A stretch of 64,000 nucleotides of DNA from Spirochaetia bacterium (GTDB lineage Bacteria; Spirochaetota; Spirochaetia; Treponematales; Rectinemataceae). The notes under the pieces were generated by a model. That model was not told the DNA's origin. It did not search any database and saw only the letters and a program-made list of their open reading frames with translations. Each line of letters starts with the position of its first letter. The stretch's first letter is position 1. The translations under genes were made by a program, and so were the position numbers. Location: positions 62,001 to 126,000 of the forward strand of contig JARKOY010000125.1 in NCBI GenBank assembly GCA_029975555.1, read 5' to 3'. Shown piece by piece: positions 1 to 8,342 of the stretch.

Positions 1-857
1 GCATCTGAACCTGATTGGAAAGGTAAGTGAATGTGGCGACAGAATAGAGGGTTGCCCGCGACGACATCGATAAGCTCATGCGAAAGGTCCTTAGGATGGC
101 TCGTCAAGAAGCGTATCCACCCGATGCGGCCCTCGTGCTGCCGAAGTTCCTCCGTCTGCCCCGACACAGTCCGGTATCGGCGCCGCCCCTCCAGGTGCGC
201 GGCTATCATCCTCAGAAGCCCTGGAAAATTCAGCGTCTCGCCCTCCGCTTCCCAGCGGTATGAGTTGACATTCTGCCCGAGGAGAGTGATCTCCCTCACC
301 CCCAGATCCTCAAGTTGATCGATCTCGCGGAGAATATCCGCGGGGCTGCGCGAGACCTCTCGTCCACGCACATAGGGCACGATGCAGTAGGAACAGAAAT
401 TGTTGCACCCGTGCATGATGGGGACAAAAGAGCGGAATGCTCCTGGTTCGTGGTGGCGTGCACCAAACACGTACTTCGGCGTCTCTTCGAGCACCTCGGC
501 TTTCTGGCCTCTGGCGATCACGTCGAGCATGAGACCGAAGGACTGCTTCTGGAAGGTGCCGAGGACATAGTCTACGCCGGGCGCCCTGCGCTGAATGATG
601 CCCTTGTGCTGCTCAGCCATGCAGCCGACGACGGCGAGCACAAAAGATCGCTCCTTCTTTCGCGCCGAAAGCTGGCGAATGCGGTTCCATGCGCGATTTT
701 CGGCAGTCGCTCGCACCGTACACGTATTCAAAAGGACAAGCTGTGCTTCTTCCTCGCCGGATCGCTCCCAGCCGTACTCGCGCAGAGTCGTCTCCATGGC
801 CGCGGATTCCGCCTTGTTCATCTCGCAGCCATAGGTCTCTATGTAGTATTTCTTCAT
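1..857 (-). CDS. miaB: tRNA-2-methylthio-N6-dimethylallyladenosine synthase MiaB (N-terminal part, cut by window edge)
   Basis: Radical-SAM methylthiotransferase that adds the 2-methylthio group to i6A37 of tRNAs; its substrate is made by MiaA, encoded at 61.7 kb. Only the first ~285 codons are present and the C-terminus lies off the left edge. The UPF0004 domain has its three cluster cysteines (C11 in YIETYGCEMN, C46 in NTCTV, C79 in VVGCMAE). The radical-SAM motif CNNFCSYC gives C151, C155 and C158. The start at 857 overlaps the stop of the upstream membrane-protein gene as ATGA and has AGGAAAA before it, so it is probably translationally coupled. It is the last gene seen of a run that includes folD and folE2. 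Confidence 0.95.
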   Translation of the reverse strand, partial: MKKYYIETYGCEMNKAESAAMETTLREYGWERSGEEEAQLVLLNTCTVRATAENRAWNRIRQLSARKKERSFVLAVVGCMAEQHKGIIQRRAPGVDYVLGTFQKQSFGLMLDVIARGQKAEVLEETPKYVFGARHHEPGAFRSFVPIMHGCNNFCSYCIVPYVRGREVSRSPADILREIDQLEDLGVREITLLGQNVNSYRWEAEGETLNFPGLLRMIAAHLEGRRRYRTVSGQTEELRQHEGRIGWIRFLTSHPKDLSHELIDVVAGNPLFCRHIHLPFQSGSD

Positions 858-1210
858 TTTTTCCTGTGCAGGCCCCGCAGGAAGCCAAAAAGATTGTATA
901 CCCCATACCCCAAAAGCCCGAGCCCCCCCAGCGACAAAACCGAATGGGCGAGCCCCGGCAAAAACAGGGTGGTAAGGCCAGCGACGCCGGCAACCGCCAG
1001 CACGGTGCCGGAGGCCTTGTCGGTCTTCGTCTTTCCGAAGAGGCCTATGGCGCCCAAGGCAAGGAGGCCAGCCGAAATTATGGTTCCCACGACGGGCACT
1101 CCAAGCAGGGCGTTGACACCCAGCACGCCGAGACCTGCAGCCGACGACATCACCCCCTTCGTACCTTTATCGGTAAGATTTTTAGGGTCGACCGGATAAT
1201 TGCTCTCCAT
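854..1210 (-). CDS. small glycine-rich multi-pass membrane protein, unknown function
   Basis: A 118-residue protein I do not recognise. After a hydrophilic head of about 20 residues it is almost wholly hydrophobic and rich in Gly, Ala, Val and Leu. Three or four membrane segments can be seen, including VLGVNALLGVPVVGTIISAG, a GLLALGAIGLFG stretch, and two near the C-terminus; it ends with basic GLHRKK. Two ATGs lie close together. The purine-rich GAGG directly abuts the first (1216) but sits 6 nt before the second (1210), so 1210 is preferred. It lies between folE2 and miaB and overlaps miaB by 4 nt, so co-expression is likely. No enzymatic motif is seen. Confidence 0.7.
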   Translation of the reverse strand: MESNYPVDPKNLTDKGTKGVMSSAAGLGVLGVNALLGVPVVGTIISAGLLALGAIGLFGKTKTDKASGTVLAVAGVAGLTTLFLPGLAHSVLSLGGLGLLGYGVYNLFGFLRGLHRKK

Positions 1211-1222
1211 ATCCATCCTCTT

Positions 1223-2077
1223 TCATTCAAAATGCATTGTATTGCCGTCTGTATCTCTCAGGGGATCGAACTTTTCTTGATCGCCTTTGACCGGTTCGAT
1301 CTTCGAGCGCTCGCTCTTCTCCACATACGCGTAGGCGGAGTGATTGTGAATGCTCTCGAAATTCTCCGCCTCCACCGAAAACCACGGAAAGCGGTGCAAT
1401 GCCTCGACTTTGGCGTATACTTCCCTCACGACATCTTCGACAAAGCGAGGCTGTCCATAGGCCTTTTCGGTGACGAACTTTTCATCTTCGCGCTTGAGCA
1501 GGGTGAACAGCTCGCTCGATCCCGATTCCTCCACGATGCGGATCAGGTCCTCGAACCAAAAAAAAGGCCCCAGCGATACCTGAAGGGTCACGAGCCCGCG
1601 CTGATTGTGCGCCCCCCCGTCAGCTATCGCCTTGGAACAGGGACAAACCGTCTGGATCGGCACCGTGACGCCCGCAATAAAGCGGTGTCCCTTCTCCGAA
1701 CTGCTCGCCTCGTAGAAACAGTCGTAGCTCATGATCGCCGTCTGACCAGAGACGGGCGCCGCCTTCTTTATAAAGTACGGAAAGTGGATGTCGGTGTAGG
1801 CCGTCTGCGCGGCGAGCTCTGTCCTGATCTTCTTCAGCATTCTGAGCACGTTTGGCATGGAAAGGTCTTGCCGGTACTCTTCGAAGACCTCGATGAACCT
1901 GCTCATGTGGGTGCCCTTGAAATTGTGCGGCAGATCCGCGAAGAGGTTCACGAGGGCCGTCGTATGCTGATATTTCTCGCTCTTGTCGAGCAGCGTTATG
2001 GGATACCGCAGGCCCTTGACGCCCACCTTCTGGATCGCAATGCGGCGATCATCCTGAAAAGACTGAACATCCACCAT
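1223..2077 (-). CDS. folE2: GTP cyclohydrolase FolE2 (type IB)
   Basis: First enzyme of tetrahydrofolate synthesis, converting GTP to 7,8-dihydroneopterin triphosphate. At 284 residues it has the usual length of this family (COG1469), which is unrelated in sequence to zinc-dependent FolE. The family hallmark VCPCSKAI places the metal-binding cysteine near C147, followed by GAHNQR with a conserved His near 157. A conserved N-terminal stretch reads VGVKGLRYPI. It lies 43 nt downstream of folD on the same strand, making a small folate module. FolE2 can use metals other than zinc and is often kept for zinc shortage; here no zinc-responsive site is apparent, so this may simply be the housekeeping enzyme. 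Confidence 0.93.
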   Translation of the reverse strand: MVDVQSFQDDRRIAIQKVGVKGLRYPITLLDKSEKYQHTTALVNLFADLPHNFKGTHMSRFIEVFEEYRQDLSMPNVLRMLKKIRTELAAQTAYTDIHFPYFIKKAAPVSGQTAIMSYDCFYEASSSEKGHRFIAGVTVPIQTVCPCSKAIADGGAHNQRGLVTLQVSLGPFFWFEDLIRIVEESGSSELFTLLKREDEKFVTEKAYGQPRFVEDVVREVYAKVEALHRFPWFSVEAENFESIHNHSAYAYVEKSERSKIEPVKGDQEKFDPLRDTDGNTMHFE

Positions 2078-2120
2078 ATCTTCACATTCCCGGGTCCTGA
2101 TCTTCCTGTCGGACGACGGC

Positions 2121-3005
2121 TCATAGCGCGACGCCAGAAATCCTCGATGCAGCCTCGATCGTGTTCGAAAGCAGCATGGTGATGGTCATGGGCCCTACCC
2201 CTCCAGGTACTGGCGTGATCCACCCCGCGACCTTCGAGGCTCCTTCGAAATCGACATCGCCGCAGAGCCTGTACCCCTTCTTTTTCGTAGGATCAGGCAC
2301 GCGGTTGACCCCGACGTCGATCACGCAGGCGCCCGGCTTGATCATGTCCACGGACACAAGGCCGGGAGCTCCCGCACAGGCGACTACGATGTCCGCGGCC
2401 CTGACGTGCGCCCCAAGGTCCTTCGTCCCCGTGTGGCATATGGTCACCGTCGCATTGACCGACTTGCGGATGAGGAGGTTCGCGAGGGGCTTGCCCACGA
2501 TGTTCGAGCGGCCGACCACCACCGCCCGCGCCCCCTTCGTTGGGACACTGCTCCGCTTCAACAGTTCGATGATGCCGAGCGGCGTGCACGGGATGTAGCA
2601 AGGCTCTTCGAGGAGCATCCTTCCGAGGTTGATGGGAGTAAAGCCGTCCACATCCTTGTCTGGGCCGATCGCGCCGATCACGCGGCGTTCGTCGATGTGA
2701 CGCGGCAGGGGAAGCTGAACGAGAATACCGTGGACGCTCGGGTTCCGGTTGCACTCCGCGATCTTTTCGAGAAGCTCCTGCTCGGAAACATCTTCCGGAA
2801 ACCTGGTCTCGAAACTCTGGATGCCGATCTCCGCGCAGGCCTTTTCCTTCCCGGTCACGTAGGACACCGAGGCGGGGTTGTCGCCCACGAGGATGACGGC
2901 GAGGCCCGGTATCACACCCCTCTCTTTGAGCAACGCGACTTTCTCTGCCAGTTCGCTCCGAATGTCTTCGGCTATTCTCTTGCCATCGATCAGGATTGCA
3001 GACAT
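2121..3005 (-). CDS. folD: bifunctional methylenetetrahydrofolate dehydrogenase / methenyltetrahydrofolate cyclohydrolase FolD
   Basis: Interconverts 5,10-methylene-, 5,10-methenyl- and 10-formyl-tetrahydrofolate in the cytosol, supplying one-carbon units for purines and formyl-Met-tRNA. It has the usual 294 residues. The catalytic region SYVTGKEKAC contains the active-site Tyr and Lys, VVGRSNIVGKP is the NADP-binding loop, and PGGVGPMTITML is the C-terminal family signature. GGGAGGAG lies just before the start at 3005. It sits between the aminotransferase and folE2. The nearby cyclodeaminase at 10.5 kb makes 5,10-methenyl-THF, which FolD can then use. Confidence 0.97.
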   Translation of the reverse strand: MSAILIDGKRIAEDIRSELAEKVALLKERGVIPGLAVILVGDNPASVSYVTGKEKACAEIGIQSFETRFPEDVSEQELLEKIAECNRNPSVHGILVQLPLPRHIDERRVIGAIGPDKDVDGFTPINLGRMLLEEPCYIPCTPLGIIELLKRSSVPTKGARAVVVGRSNIVGKPLANLLIRKSVNATVTICHTGTKDLGAHVRAADIVVACAGAPGLVSVDMIKPGACVIDVGVNRVPDPTKKKGYRLCGDVDFEGASKVAGWITPVPGGVGPMTITMLLSNTIEAASRISGVAL

Positions 3006-3046
3006 GACTCCTCCCTACAACAAGATACTATATTTTTCATCCTTCG

Positions 3047-4252
3047 TCATTGAGCCAGGAGCGCGTCGAACAATTCTCTATATTCCCTGGACCAGGCGCT
3101 TGCCCACTGGGGAGGGATGATGAGACTGAAGGCAAAATGGACGCCTCGCTCGATGTCGAAGAAAAATCCAGGCTGTGCAGCGATGCTCTTCTGTTGCAGC
3201 AAGAGCGCTGCGATTTTTTCCTCTTCGAGGATGGCGGGGCTTTCGATCAGGGCGGTCCACCCCCCTTGGCATGCGAGCACGCGGTGCGGGCTCCCCGGCT
3301 CCTCCAGGATGCTGCGATATATCGAGTAATTCTCTCGTATCCGACCGAGAAGGCTGTCTACAAACACCGATTCCTGGGCGAGGAGGGATGACAGTGCGTT
3401 CATGACGGGCGTCCCCGCCGAAAGGAAGGTGTCGGCGATGAGCTCGAGCCTCTTCTTTGCGCGCGCCACCTCTCTGGACGGCCCCGAGACGGCAATCCAC
3501 CCCAGCTTCATCTGAGGCATGCCCAGACGCTTCGACAGTCCGTCGAGCACAAAGGTGAGCACACGCTCTTCGCCTATAAAACTGTGTCGTTCCACGGCTT
3601 CGTCGAGGGGAAAATCGAAAAACACTTCATCGGCGACGAGCGCGAGGCCACGGCGCTCGCACAGCTCCAGGATAGCTTCTCTTTCCTTTTTTCGGACGTA
3701 AGAGCCTGTGGGATTGTTGGGGTTGATGACGATGAGCGCTTTAACTCTTTTCCCCAATTCTGATGCGAGCGTCGCTTCCATCGCTGCCACATCGATGTGC
3801 CAGCCCGAAGCATGCGCATACTCGAGCGGATATGCCAGGGTGTGGACCTCTTCGAGCGCCGCGAGGTGCTCAAACAGAGGATAGCCAGGCTTGGGAATGA
3901 GCACGGCGTCGCCGGCGTCACACAGAAGCTTGAAGAGCCACGAGTATCCTTCCGAGGTGGAAGCGCACAGAAAGAGATTGTCGGGCGATATGTTCCTGTG
4001 CTTGTGCGCGAAGTGCTCCGAAAGCGCCGCACGGGCACGCAAAAGACCTCTGGGTTCGGGATTATAGATCGAATTCTCGGGCGAGTCCAGCGAAAATAGC
4101 GCGGCGGCGCGCACAAGACCCACCTGCGTAGGATTGCTCTGCGACAGGTCCTTGAGCGGCCACCCCACAGCCGAGAGCCGCTCGCGAAGCCGGGCAAGCT
4201 CGTTCGGCTCGACCTCGCCAGCAATGGATCGTTTTGAAAACAGGTCGCGCAT
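3047..4252 (-). CDS. PLP-dependent aminotransferase, class I/II fold
   Basis: A fold-type I aminotransferase of 401 residues. Visible motifs are NPNNPTGSY (substrate and cofactor contact), DEVFFDFPL (Asp to the PLP ring nitrogen), and DGLSKRLGMPQMKLGW, whose SK lysine would form the Schiff base. The N-terminal LSQSNPTQVGL resembles the LGxGNPT entry motif of alanine/aspartate-type enzymes. Substrate cannot be told from sequence. It is the first gene of the minus-strand group and is divergent from the flavoprotein gene at 4345, with about 92 bp between the two starts. No clear ribosome-binding site precedes the ATG at 4252, which is unusual beside its neighbours. Confidence 0.85.
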   Translation of the reverse strand: MRDLFSKRSIAGEVEPNELARLRERLSAVGWPLKDLSQSNPTQVGLVRAAALFSLDSPENSIYNPEPRGLLRARAALSEHFAHKHRNISPDNLFLCASTSEGYSWLFKLLCDAGDAVLIPKPGYPLFEHLAALEEVHTLAYPLEYAHASGWHIDVAAMEATLASELGKRVKALIVINPNNPTGSYVRKKEREAILELCERRGLALVADEVFFDFPLDEAVERHSFIGEERVLTFVLDGLSKRLGMPQMKLGWIAVSGPSREVARAKKRLELIADTFLSAGTPVMNALSSLLAQESVFVDSLLGRIRENYSIYRSILEEPGSPHRVLACQGGWTALIESPAILEEEKIAALLLQQKSIAAQPGFFFDIERGVHFAFSLIIPPQWASAWSREYRELFDALLAQ

Positions 4253-4294
4253 GCGTTTGTTCTACATCAGCGTCGAAAAGATGGCAACTGGCCT

Positions 4295-4323
4295 TGACTA
4301 TATAATAATATTTATATATAATT
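4295..4323 (+). promoter_or_regulatory. sigma-70-type promoter of the flavoprotein-rhodanese genes
   Basis: TTGACT (4295-4300), a 17-bp AT-rich spacer and TATAAT (4318-4323) form a near-consensus promoter. The predicted start of transcription near 4330 leaves a leader of only about 15 nt, which contains the GGAGG at 4335-4339. Confidence 0.75.
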
Positions 4324-4344
4324 TTTTATATATTGGAGGTCATA

Positions 4345-6006
4345 ATGAAGCTTGTGATAATCGGAGGCGTCGCAGCAGGAGCGACCGCCGCGGCCCGGGC
4401 ACGGAGGATCGACGAACACGCCGAAATCACCATTGTCGAGAAAGGGCCTTATGTATCCTTTGCGAACTGCGGACTGCCCTACCACATCTCCGGAGATATA
4501 CAGAAAAGAGGGCGCCTCATCCTTCAGACGGCAGAGGGCTTCTTTGCCCGATACAGGGTCAATGTCATGCTCAATACCGAGGCCATCGGCATAGACAGAA
4601 AGAGAAAAACGGTGCGCGTAAGGAGCAGCAACGGCGAAACGGAGATTCCCTACGACAAACTCATCCTCGCCCAGGGAGGAAGTCCCATACGACCCCACAT
4701 AGAAGGGGTAGACAGCCCAAATGTATTCAACCTCTGGACCATCCCCGATACGGATAGAATCGAGGCGTTCATAAAAGAACACAACCCGACGTCGGCAGTC
4801 GTCGTTGGCGGGGGCTTCATAGGCCTCGAAGCTGCCGAGGCCTTCAGCAAGCGCGGAATATCGACCACCGTGGTCGAACTCACGGACCAGATCATGCCGC
4901 CCGCCGACCCCGAATTCGGGACTCAGATCGCCGAAGGGCTGGCCGAGCACGGCGTGGCGGCGATTACGGGCAAGTCCGTCGTGGGAATAGACTGGGACAG
5001 CCGTACGGCGAGGCTCAGCGACGGCGTCACGATTCCCGCGGACCTCGTTCTCCTTGCCGTCGGCGTCCGCCCGAACCTCGATTTGGCGAAACAGGCGGGC
5101 CTCGCGACAGGTTCTGCGAACGGCCTGCTCGTCGACGAGGAACTGAAGACAAGCGATCCGGACATCTATGCCGCAGGCGATATGGTCGAGGTCGTACGTC
5201 TGCCAGATGGGGCGAGGACGAGAATTCCGCTCGCAGGGCCAGCGAATCGGCAAGGACGCATCGCAGCCACGAACGCCCTCGGCGGCTCGATGAGATACTC
5301 CGGGGCACTGGGGACTTCCGTGGTAAAAGTGATGGATTACACCTTCTCGATGACAGGTCTTTCGGAGAAGGCGGCGAGGGCAGCCGGCATCGACGCGCGG
5401 TCCGTCACCATCCACAGAGCCCACCATGCGACCTACTACCCCGGACATGAGGATTTGAGCCTCAAAATAGTCTATGCAGAGGCCGACGGCAAAATTTTGG
5501 GGGCCCAGGCCTTCGGAAAGGCAGGGGTCGAGAAGCGCATCGACGTACTCGCCGTCGCGGTGCGCGCAGGCTTATCCCTTGAAGACATCGCCGAACTTGA
5601 CCTCGCCTATGCACCACCATACTCCAGCGCGAACGACCCGGTGCAGATGGCGGCCTTCGCCGCACTCAACGACACGCGGGGCTTCTCTCGGTTCGTCAGC
5701 GCCCAGGAAGCCCTGGCGCGGATCCGACAGGGCGCAGCGACCATCCTCGATGTGCGCACCTACGCCGAATTCGTGGGTGGCCACATCAAGGGCAGCATCC
5801 ACATCCCCCTCGACGAGCTCCGCGACAGACTGGATGAAGTGCCCAAAAGACAGATACTCATCGTCTCAAAGGCTGGTTTTGAAGGACACCTCGCCTACCG
5901 GCAGCTTGTCCAGAATTCAAGAGAAGATGTCCGCTATATCACCGGCGGCTACACGAGCTTGAGGCTTATACGAGAAGCTCAAGAAATAATCGAAGAAGGA
6001 GAATAA
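4345..6006 (+). CDS. CoA-disulfide reductase-like flavoprotein with C-terminal rhodanese domain lacking its cysteine
   Basis: FAD/NAD(P)H-dependent pyridine-nucleotide disulfide oxidoreductase of the single-cysteine CoADR/NADH-oxidase/persulfide-reductase group, 553 residues. The FAD-binding GGVAAGATAAARARR is at the N-terminus and the redox cysteine C42 lies in FANCGLPY. A second Rossmann motif, VVVGGGFIGLEAAEAF, is near residue 155, and the second FAD contact IYAAGDM follows. Residues from about 455 form a rhodanese domain with ILDVRTYAEF, but the position of the catalytic cysteine is Ser508 (IVSKAG). The start at 4345 has GGAGG five bases before it; an in-frame TTG at 4333 has no such site. 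A free rhodanese with its cysteine follows after 3 nt. Likely roles are CoA disulfide, persulfide or polysulfide reduction and redox defence. Confidence 0.88.
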   Translation: MKLVIIGGVAAGATAAARARRIDEHAEITIVEKGPYVSFANCGLPYHISGDIQKRGRLILQTAEGFFARYRVNVMLNTEAIGIDRKRKTVRVRSSNGETEIPYDKLILAQGGSPIRPHIEGVDSPNVFNLWTIPDTDRIEAFIKEHNPTSAVVVGGGFIGLEAAEAFSKRGISTTVVELTDQIMPPADPEFGTQIAEGLAEHGVAAITGKSVVGIDWDSRTARLSDGVTIPADLVLLAVGVRPNLDLAKQAGLATGSANGLLVDEELKTSDPDIYAAGDMVEVVRLPDGARTRIPLAGPANRQGRIAATNALGGSMRYSGALGTSVVKVMDYTFSMTGLSEKAARAAGIDARSVTIHRAHHATYYPGHEDLSLKIVYAEADGKILGAQAFGKAGVEKRIDVLAVAVRAGLSLEDIAELDLAYAPPYSSANDPVQMAAFAALNDTRGFSRFVSAQEALARIRQGAATILDVRTYAEFVGGHIKGSIHIPLDELRDRLDEVPKRQILIVSKAGFEGHLAYRQLVQNSREDVRYITGGYTSLRLIREAQEIIEEGE

Positions 6007-6009
6007 ACC

Positions 6010-6288
6010 ATGATGCTCAATCCTATCGAAGCGCTCATCGAGAGCGGCGCGGTCGTCGTCGACGTCAGGACGGAAGAGGAATTCGAGGAAGAACATTATC
6101 CGAACGCGATCTGCATTCCTGTCAATGAAATCGCGCAGCGCGCGGCCGAGATCGGCCAGAAAGACAGGCCTGTAGTCCTCTACTGCGCCTCGGGGGCGCG
6201 TTCGGCCTATGCGGCGAGAATACTGAAATCGCTCGGATTCTCGAAGGTCGTCAATGCCGGCGGCCTGTACGACATGCCGAACTATTGA
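6010..6288 (+). CDS. single-domain rhodanese (sulfurtransferase)
   Basis: A 92-residue stand-alone rhodanese. DVRTEEEFEEEHYPNA is the CH2A-like entry motif, and the active-site loop CASGAR (C59 to R64, C-X4-R) holds the persulfide-forming cysteine, ending in the typical VVNAGGLYDM. It starts 3 nt after the flavoprotein stop, so the two are surely co-transcribed, and an intrinsic terminator follows. As the fused rhodanese domain upstream has lost its cysteine, this protein is the likely sulfur carrier or persulfide donor for the reductase (inference). GlpE/PspE-like proteins are the alternative name. Confidence 0.92.
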   Translation: MMLNPIEALIESGAVVVDVRTEEEFEEEHYPNAICIPVNEIAQRAAEIGQKDRPVVLYCASGARSAYAARILKSLGFSKVVNAGGLYDMPNY

Positions 6289-6313
6289 GGCTTTACGGAA
6301 CTCGTCTCCATAC

Positions 6314-6346
6314 AAGCTGTCGGCGAGGACCCCCGACAGCTTTTTC
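6314..6346 (+). terminator. intrinsic terminator after the rhodanese gene
   Basis: A 10-bp perfect stem AAGCTGTCGG / CCGACAGCTT with a 9-nt loop, followed by a short T tract. Since potD ends on the other strand at 6356, the hairpin may act in both directions. Confidence 0.8.
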
Positions 6347-6355
6347 GTCACCTGA

Positions 6356-7411
6356 TCACTTGCCGACGCGTATTGCCTGCCATGCGGCGTTGTATTTCTC
6401 AAGATCTGCGCCTACATCCTTCTTGAGTTCGCAGTTCAAGAGATCCTCGGGGCGATACCACGACTCTCCTTTTTTGAGCGCCCTGGCAGGAATGTTGGCA
6501 GTGGAGGGAAAACCAAAATAATCGCAGAACTCGGCGTAGATTTCAGGTCTATGGATGAAATCGATGAATTTCAGCGCCAGTTCCTTGTTTTTTGAACCCT
6601 TGAGGATGACCATCGAATCGAGGTAGCTCGGCCCACCCTCCTTGGGAATGAAGAAATCGACCGTGTTCCACTTGGACTTGTCGACCTCAGCGAAGATCGA
6701 CTCCGCATAGCCCTGGGCCACCCACACTTCGCCGGCGGCAAAACTCTTGGCGAAGGCCTCGGCGTCGAACTTCAGAAGATTGGGCTTCCACGCGTTGTTG
6801 ATGAGATCCCGCGCCGCATCGATCTGCCGCTGGTCGGTCGTGTTCACTGAATATCCAAGATATTTGAGCGCATCGCCCATCACTTCGCGCATGTCGTCGA
6901 GCATGATCATGCGATTGGCCAATTCTTTCCTCGCGAAAATCGACCATGATCGGTCATAACTCTGCACCTTCGTCTTGTCAACGGCCACCCCGGCCGCACC
7001 CAGATAATACGGAACCGAATACTGGTTCCCCGGATCGAAATCGCACTGCGCGAGCACCGCAGGATCGATATTCGCAAAATTCTTGAGCTTCGACTTGTCG
7101 ATCTTCTCGAGCATCCCTTCCTTGATCATGATCGAGACATAGTCGCCGGAGGGGAAGGTGATATCATAATTTGCGCCACCGGCCTTCAGCTTGGCGAACA
7201 TCTCCTCATTGGATGCAAAGGTGTCGTAGACAACCTTGACGCCGTATTCCTGTTCAAATTTCTGAATGACAGAATCCGGCGTATAGTACGTCCAGTTGAA
7301 GATATACAGCGTCTTGGACTGTCCTCCGCCTTTGCATCCGCTCAGCACCAGCAATGTGCAGATGAGGGCGAGACCGAACAAGTTCAGCACCATCTTCCGC
7401 AGTGTTACCAT
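6356..7411 (-). CDS. potD: polyamine ABC transporter, periplasmic substrate-binding lipoprotein PotD
   Basis: Binds spermidine and/or putrescine outside the inner membrane and delivers it to PotBC. It has 351 residues with a lipoprotein signal peptide ending LVLSGC (C26), so it is probably lipid-anchored. The mature protein begins TLYIFNWTYYTPDSVI, the PotD family opening. Asp/Glu/Trp-rich ligand-pocket segments such as FPSGDYVSIMI and EVWVAQGYAESIF are present. AGGAGG lies just before the ATG at 7411; a longer reading frame from 7474 would overlap the gap after potC and lacks a site. It is the last gene of potA-potB-potC-potD. Confidence 0.93.
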   Translation of the reverse strand: MVTLRKMVLNLFGLALICTLLVLSGCKGGGQSKTLYIFNWTYYTPDSVIQKFEQEYGVKVVYDTFASNEEMFAKLKAGGANYDITFPSGDYVSIMIKEGMLEKIDKSKLKNFANIDPAVLAQCDFDPGNQYSVPYYLGAAGVAVDKTKVQSYDRSWSIFARKELANRMIMLDDMREVMGDALKYLGYSVNTTDQRQIDAARDLINNAWKPNLLKFDAEAFAKSFAAGEVWVAQGYAESIFAEVDKSKWNTVDFFIPKEGGPSYLDSMVILKGSKNKELALKFIDFIHRPEIYAEFCDYFGFPSTANIPARALKKGESWYRPEDLLNCELKKDVGADLEKYNAAWQAIRVGK

Positions 7412-7460
7412 GACGGGCCTCCTACTGATTCGTATTATGAATTGTTCATTATGCGCAGGA

Positions 7461-8339
7461 TCATCGCGCTGCAAACACCTTGAGAAAATTCCTCATCGGG
7501 TATACCAGCAACACCGTCCCCGCCACCATCACCGCGGAGAGCGCGTTGATGACCGGCGACACCCCAAATCTGATCATGGAATAGATATAAAGCGGGAGCG
7601 TCGTTCCTCCGGGGCCGGTCACGAAGAAGGTGATCACGAAGTCCTCGAGCGAGAGGGTCACGGCCGTCAGAAACGCGCTCAATATACCAGGCATGGCCAT
7701 CGGCAGAATGATCCGGAAGAGTATCTGCACTTCGTTGGCCCCGAGGTCCTGCGCGGCTTCCACGATGCTCGGATCGGATTCCTCGAGCCTCGCCGAGACC
7801 AGCAAATACACGAAGGGTAAATTGAAGGTCGTATGCGCGATCCAGACCGTGAGAAGCCCAAGTCTTAAACCAACGCCGGCGAAGAAGATGAGCAGCGAGA
7901 CGCCCACGACGATTTCAGGGAGGATCATCGGCACGAAACTCATGGTGGAGACGAAATTCTTGAGCTTGAAGGAATAGCGTGCGGTCCCGACCGCGGCCAG
8001 AGTCCCTATGGCCGTCGACATGAGCGCCGAGCCGAAGGCTATGACGATGGAGTTGGTAAAGGCCCTCCAGAGTTCGGGAGACTCCATCACCAATTTTTGG
8101 TACCACACGAAAGAAAAACCTTGCCAGGTCGTCTGTCTCCCCGCATTGAATGAATAGAAGACGAGTACGAACAGAGGCAGAAAGAGAAAACCGATGACAG
8201 CCCAGTAAATCACGTTGGAGAGGGAGGAACCGGGCGGCATGAATTTGCGTGCGGCAACGCCGCCCTTCCGGAGCATGCGCCGCGCCCTCCACAGCATGGC
8301 AATCCGCAGCGCCTTTGGTCGTCTCAGTGCGTGCGCCAT
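7461..8339 (-). CDS. potC: polyamine ABC transporter permease PotC
   Basis: Inner-membrane permease of the binding-protein-dependent family, 292 residues with about six membrane segments. The cytoplasmic EAA loop that docks onto PotA reads EAAQDLGANEVQILFRIILP. A basic N-terminal extension of about 35 residues (RRPKALRIAMLWRARRMLRKGG) is longer than usual, and a later Met could be the true start. The site GAGGTGATCT before 8339 supports the start given. It lies 3 nt after potB. Confidence 0.93.
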   Translation of the reverse strand: MAHALRRPKALRIAMLWRARRMLRKGGVAARKFMPPGSSLSNVIYWAVIGFLFLPLFVLVFYSFNAGRQTTWQGFSFVWYQKLVMESPELWRAFTNSIVIAFGSALMSTAIGTLAAVGTARYSFKLKNFVSTMSFVPMILPEIVVGVSLLIFFAGVGLRLGLLTVWIAHTTFNLPFVYLLVSARLEESDPSIVEAAQDLGANEVQILFRIILPMAMPGILSAFLTAVTLSLEDFVITFFVTGPGGTTLPLYIYSMIRFGVSPVINALSAVMVAGTVLLVYPMRNFLKVFAAR

Positions 8340-8342
8340 AGA

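Noticed and set aside
689-2182. Long plus-strand open frame of 497 codons antisense to folE2, the membrane protein and miaB
   Set aside because: High-GC DNA gives long antisense frames. The minus strand here encodes clear FolE2 and MiaB motifs, and the plus frame has no recognisable domain or ribosome-binding site.
4312-5448. 378-codon minus-strand frame opposite the flavoprotein gene
   Set aside because: Shadow of the flavoprotein gene; composition is Arg/Gly-rich with no motifs, and it runs back through the promoter.
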